Assembly: GCF_045679555.1 (NCBI RefSeq)
Contig: NC_092110.1
Span: forward strand, 4,541,390-4,605,389
Length of the DNA: 64,000 nt
Source of the DNA: Salvelinus alpinus
Lineage: Eukaryota > Chordata > Actinopteri > Salmoniformes > Salmonidae
Direction: 5' to 3'
Shown here: positions 60,236 to 64,000 of the stretch, one piece after another
Layout of the letters: every line of letters starts with the position of its first letter
Position numbering within the stretch: position 1 is the stretch's first letter
Notes under the pieces: model-generated
The model's database searches: none
What the model saw: the letters and a program-made list of their open reading frames with translations, nothing else
Told to the model about the DNA's origin: nothing
Made by a program: the position numbers and the translations under genes

Positions 60236-63200
60236 GTAAAAGGAAACACATCCTTGATCAATAAAATTGCATCCTCGCCCATCTCTAACCTAATGTGTGT
60301 TAATCTCAACAACGGTGTAGTACAATATGATACCCTTCAATTTTTGGCCCACTCTTATTGTATAATCAACGTAGAGTATGCTTTCTCGGTGCTTTCAGTC
60401 ATATTGACACGCTCTCTCCGCTGGGTGTGGGCGGTAATGCCCCCAGACAAGACACCGCACCGCAGTGTTTTGGGCCTAGGCTAAGGGTTGGTCTTACGGC
60501 TACATTAGGTCTACTGTGCAATTACATTACTATTACGTGTTGTAGTTTTGTAACCATCATTGGCATATGATTGATTCCGTTCTGTGACAAATTAACCATG
60601 TACCTGGGACCCCATGACTCATCAATTTCCTTGCATGTGATAGCATGTTGACAAATGGGCATGTACTGAGAAGCTCAGTGGCTGTCATTAGCGTAGCACG
60701 CCAAATTTAGATTGAAATTGAACAGATTTTGTCGATATAGCCAAACGTTGCATGGCCAAACTCTGTAGGCATAATATATTTGAGAAATGATGTTGTATTT
60801 TTTGTTTTTGAAAATCGGTGTTTTTTTTTACTTTGTATTTTGGAGCCACTTGTCTTTGTCTTACAAGGTTTAGACTTTAGGCATATGAACGAAGAAAAAA
60901 ACATTTTGTATAGACTTCTCAAGTCCTCATATTTTCGACCAGTGAACGTGGCACGAGGAGTCAGGTCGTTGATTTCTACGGTTAATTTTTTGTTGCGAGA
61001 AGAGAAAATCCGTAACCACGAAACGGAGACAGGCCGACTCATAATAATAAAAGTCTAGCCGTTGGAGAAAGATTATTTAAATGTTTAAATTCAAATGTGA
61101 GTGTTATGATTGTATATGTTATGCTTACAAGGATCATTAGGACTTCCTAATTGCATTACATTTCCATATTGTCTTAGCCAACGTGCTAAAATAACTAATA
61201 TTAGGCCTAATGTAAATGAAAAATAAGACTGAAGTTTAAATAATTCAAAAGTAATGACACATTTAAATATTTTGACCAGTAGAATACATCTAGGCCTATT
61301 TAACCCCCAATAATGATTTGCACGCTGATCTAATAGAAGTTGAAAAGCATTGCTGAAATTGTGGGTTCATTCCATCGAAACTTTTCCCATGCACTAATAG
61401 GCATATAGTCGAAAAACATATTATATTTTAGTGTGTATAAACTTTGTTTCATTCCAAAGGTTTAATGAAGAACGTCTCACTAGACTCGGGATAGTCTTGT
61501 GTGAGAAAATATGGTGCATTTTATGTTGCAAAATAATATATCGACTGCAAACGGTGCAAACAACGTGTGAGGTAGAGGGACGAGGGAGAGGACAGGGAGT
61601 GTGAGCGAGAGCGTGCATGAGGGATATAGTATGTGTAAGAAAGTGAGAGGGGGAGGCATACATAATTGGTATGATATATCGTCGGATTTATCTCCAGTTA
61701 TGCATGGTAACCTCAATATATTCAATAGGCTACGGTTTGATGCATCAATGGAGACAAATGATGCAGAATAGCACATGCGGCGCCGGTGATATAACTCCCT
61801 GGGATAAAAATATGAAGAAAAAAAAACGTAGCCCAATGCCTATATGATCAGTAGGCCTATAAATTGCATAATCAGCCATAGGTCAAGTGTGTATTTTTAC
61901 TTCTACATACTTTATATTTTGTATATGTCAAAGTCTGATCTAAAGCAATCATCACAATATAAGAAATACTTATTATTCGATTAATTTTCAACTATTTTGA
62001 TAGTAGTTTGTAACGTATTACTTTCTGCGTGCCACAGGCTGCTATAGGCCTATACTTGTCAATGGAACTTTATTTGTAGACGATAACTTGCTGATGTACT
62101 AAATCCTTTCAAAATGGTGCATATGCTATCCTATAGGTCCATATTTCAAAGCACAACACACATACTGCAGTCTGCACGCACTTTCGAACACACTACTCGT
62201 CCGCCCTCACCTCATGCACACCCACAGTCTCTCCCTCCTTATAATACAACTCGAGTAGTCTTGTGGCGCCTGAAGTAAGAAGTGTTTAAAAAAAAAGATG
62301 AGTGTCAATTGCTATATATTGATTATGTACAAATTCAAAGACTTTGCTAAAACAAGGATTATTTTTCTCAATCTTTCGAGTGTCAGCGAACAGCGCATGT
62401 AGCCTACGCAGCTGAAACGGCTGCGTAGGAGGTAACTAGTTCCCAATGACAGGTCAACAAAAGCGTTAACAGATGAATAAATACGAAATGTATTTTTTTA
62501 ATCCAACACACACGTAAGCATAAAATAATAATAATTCAAGATGTATCCTAGCCCGGAATCAAATAAATACATCGTAACTTCGGGTTCTATGGGCCTACAG
62601 TAGGCCTACATGTAGTACCTGATGTTCTCTTAACTGTACTTGAGGAGTCCCAGTCCTGCCTCTACGGGGCTGAGGGTGAGCTATCATGTCACTCTTTGGA
62701 AGAAGAATTGAATCATTAACTTTCGATTTAAGGTAATGACACGCACATACATAAACAGTGCCCACGGCTCGGATGTGATGTTTAAATGCCTTTCTTCCGC
62801 TCCGGAACTCTAGAGTCTAGAGGACAGTTTTTAAAAAAATCAGACATAACATATACCATTAGGTTTCATGCTAATGACAAATCACTGGTTTTGACTGACA
62901 TTTTGGATACGACAGCATTTTCCCCTACAGTTCAGCTATTATTATTACAGCATTGAATGCATTTCAAGGTTTCTGTAGCCTAAATAACTCGAGATGTTGG
63001 ATTCTATTAAATATGAGAACATATTTCTTATCGGGCTAAAGACTGCCTTGTGCAGCGTTCTCTTATATCAGTTCAGTGGCTGCCCATTCAATTGTAATTT
63101 GAACTGCTTTTATCCGTCAACACTGATTATTCTCAGGCATCTGGTTCGTTAGATGCTTGTGCGTTAGAAAAGAATACACTGCATGGAAACGATCATCAAA

Positions 63201-64000
63201 AATAATGCGAATTATGTAACGAAATATAAAAAATGAATTGGTAAGCCTGTCTTTTCCGTTTGCCAGAATTGACTGTAGAATCGATAGACTTTAATAGAGC
63301 ACTTGCGCACAACAGGCAAGCCAAGGACTGTATTTTTTTTAAAGTATGACTTAACATTGAATATTGACAAATAAAGTGGCGAAACAAACAAAAATTAGGC
63401 CTATGCGAAAAGCAAGTCGTGTAGAACATCATGATTTGATCGACTGAATCTAGCCTATTCCAATAAACCTGTATGTGTGTGATGTGTGTATTTCATTATT
63501 TATCAATATCCAATAACGGGGGAAAAAAACATTGTATCAAATTAAGATATGGGCAACATGGGCTAGGCAAGTCTTCTTCCTGAACTATTTTCAGTTTTCA
63601 CAAATTGAAATATCTTGAAAAAACTAAACATAAATTAAAAGCAGTAGGCCTACGGAAATACTCGGTAGAAAAAGTAGATCATTTAACCTCAAACTAAAAT
63701 GCCATTATGTAAGTTGGCCCATAGCATTTTTTTCGTAGTGAAATATAACATATCAGTTAAATATATAGCCTCCTTAAAAACGGGAAGCGATTAGAATTGG
63801 AGTATTGCACGTGCCCCGTCATGGCTGTGGATTTCAGTCGAAAGAAAAACAATATGCAATGAGTGTTTAGGTTGAGGAGATCCTGGACAAATACTAGACA
63901 GGAACGAGAAGTATGCTCACTTCTGCAGAAACCATTCTTATTCTCACTAGTCATAGAATAGACCACCCATGCATATAATGTTGAAACAATTGTGTGAATT
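60236..64000 (+). other. pax9: pax9 intron 3 (part); last exon not in the window
   Basis: I looked for the PAX9 C-terminal block (the 'PYMTYSAAPSGYV'-like region) in all three plus frames and did not find it, so intron 3 exceeds 3.76 kb. The sequence is AT-rich and free of recognised transposons, with TAGGCCTA at 61202, 61291, 61852, 62045, 62601, 63396 and 63645. Confidence 0.6.

Overview
The window is nuclear DNA of a salmonid fish (Salmo, Oncorhynchus or Salvelinus type). It carries intron-containing vertebrate developmental genes. Most of the rest is made of repeats I recognise as typical of salmonids: several Tc1-like transposon families including a Sleeping Beauty-type copy, a CR1/L2-type LINE with its characteristic 3' tail, tRNA-derived SINEs ending in 'CTTGCCTAG..AAATAAAGG', and several foldback and TTAA-flanked elements. 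The species call is inference from repeat content.

Three protein-coding genes are supported, in the same order and orientation as the human chromosome 14 NKX2-1 / NKX2-8(2-9) / PAX9 block. nkx2.1 is on the minus strand: coding exon 1 at 8756-9122, coding exon 2 at 7271-7938, 344 residues, complete. nkx2.9 (the NKX2-8 orthologue) is on the minus strand: exon 1 at 27911-28061, exon 2 at 27001-27557, 235 residues, complete, with a good TATA box. pax9 is on the plus strand: exon 1 at 56476-56479, exon 2 at 57165-57797, exon 3 at 60084-60235. This covers residues 1-263; the last coding exon lies beyond the right edge. The three genes encode DNA-binding regulators of thyroid, forebrain and floor plate (nkx2.1), ventral neural tube and foregut (nkx2.9), and pharyngeal pouch, tooth and sclerotome (pax9). 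The flanking single-copy DNA probably holds their long-range enhancers.

Layout: 1-1350 is a Tc1 relic. 1.35-9.6 kb holds nkx2.1 with a few short repeats. 9.6-14.5 kb is mostly unique. 14.5-20.9 kb is a pair of head-to-head LINE relics with a SINE and a Tc1 fragment between them. 21-24 kb is a row of non-autonomous DNA elements. 24-28.3 kb holds nkx2.9. 28.3-32 kb is mostly unique and contains one unexplained 268-codon ORF. 32.5-41.7 kb and 43.6-46.7 kb are transposon pile-ups, with insertions inside insertions. 48.46-49.56 kb is a long (AC)n tract joined to a LINE tail that has been amplified into an exact 66-bp minisatellite. 50.2-52.3 kb is repeats. 52.3-64 kb is almost free of transposons and carries the pax9 upstream region, exons 1-3 and introns.

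The features least explained by standard annotation are four. The palindrome TAGGCCTA occurs far more often than expected in the unique DNA. A hammerhead-ribozyme-like core sits in a retroelement tail at 51.2 kb. The LINE-derived minisatellite is unusually uniform. Several insertions keep intact target duplications. I saw no evidence of a wholly new gene system.
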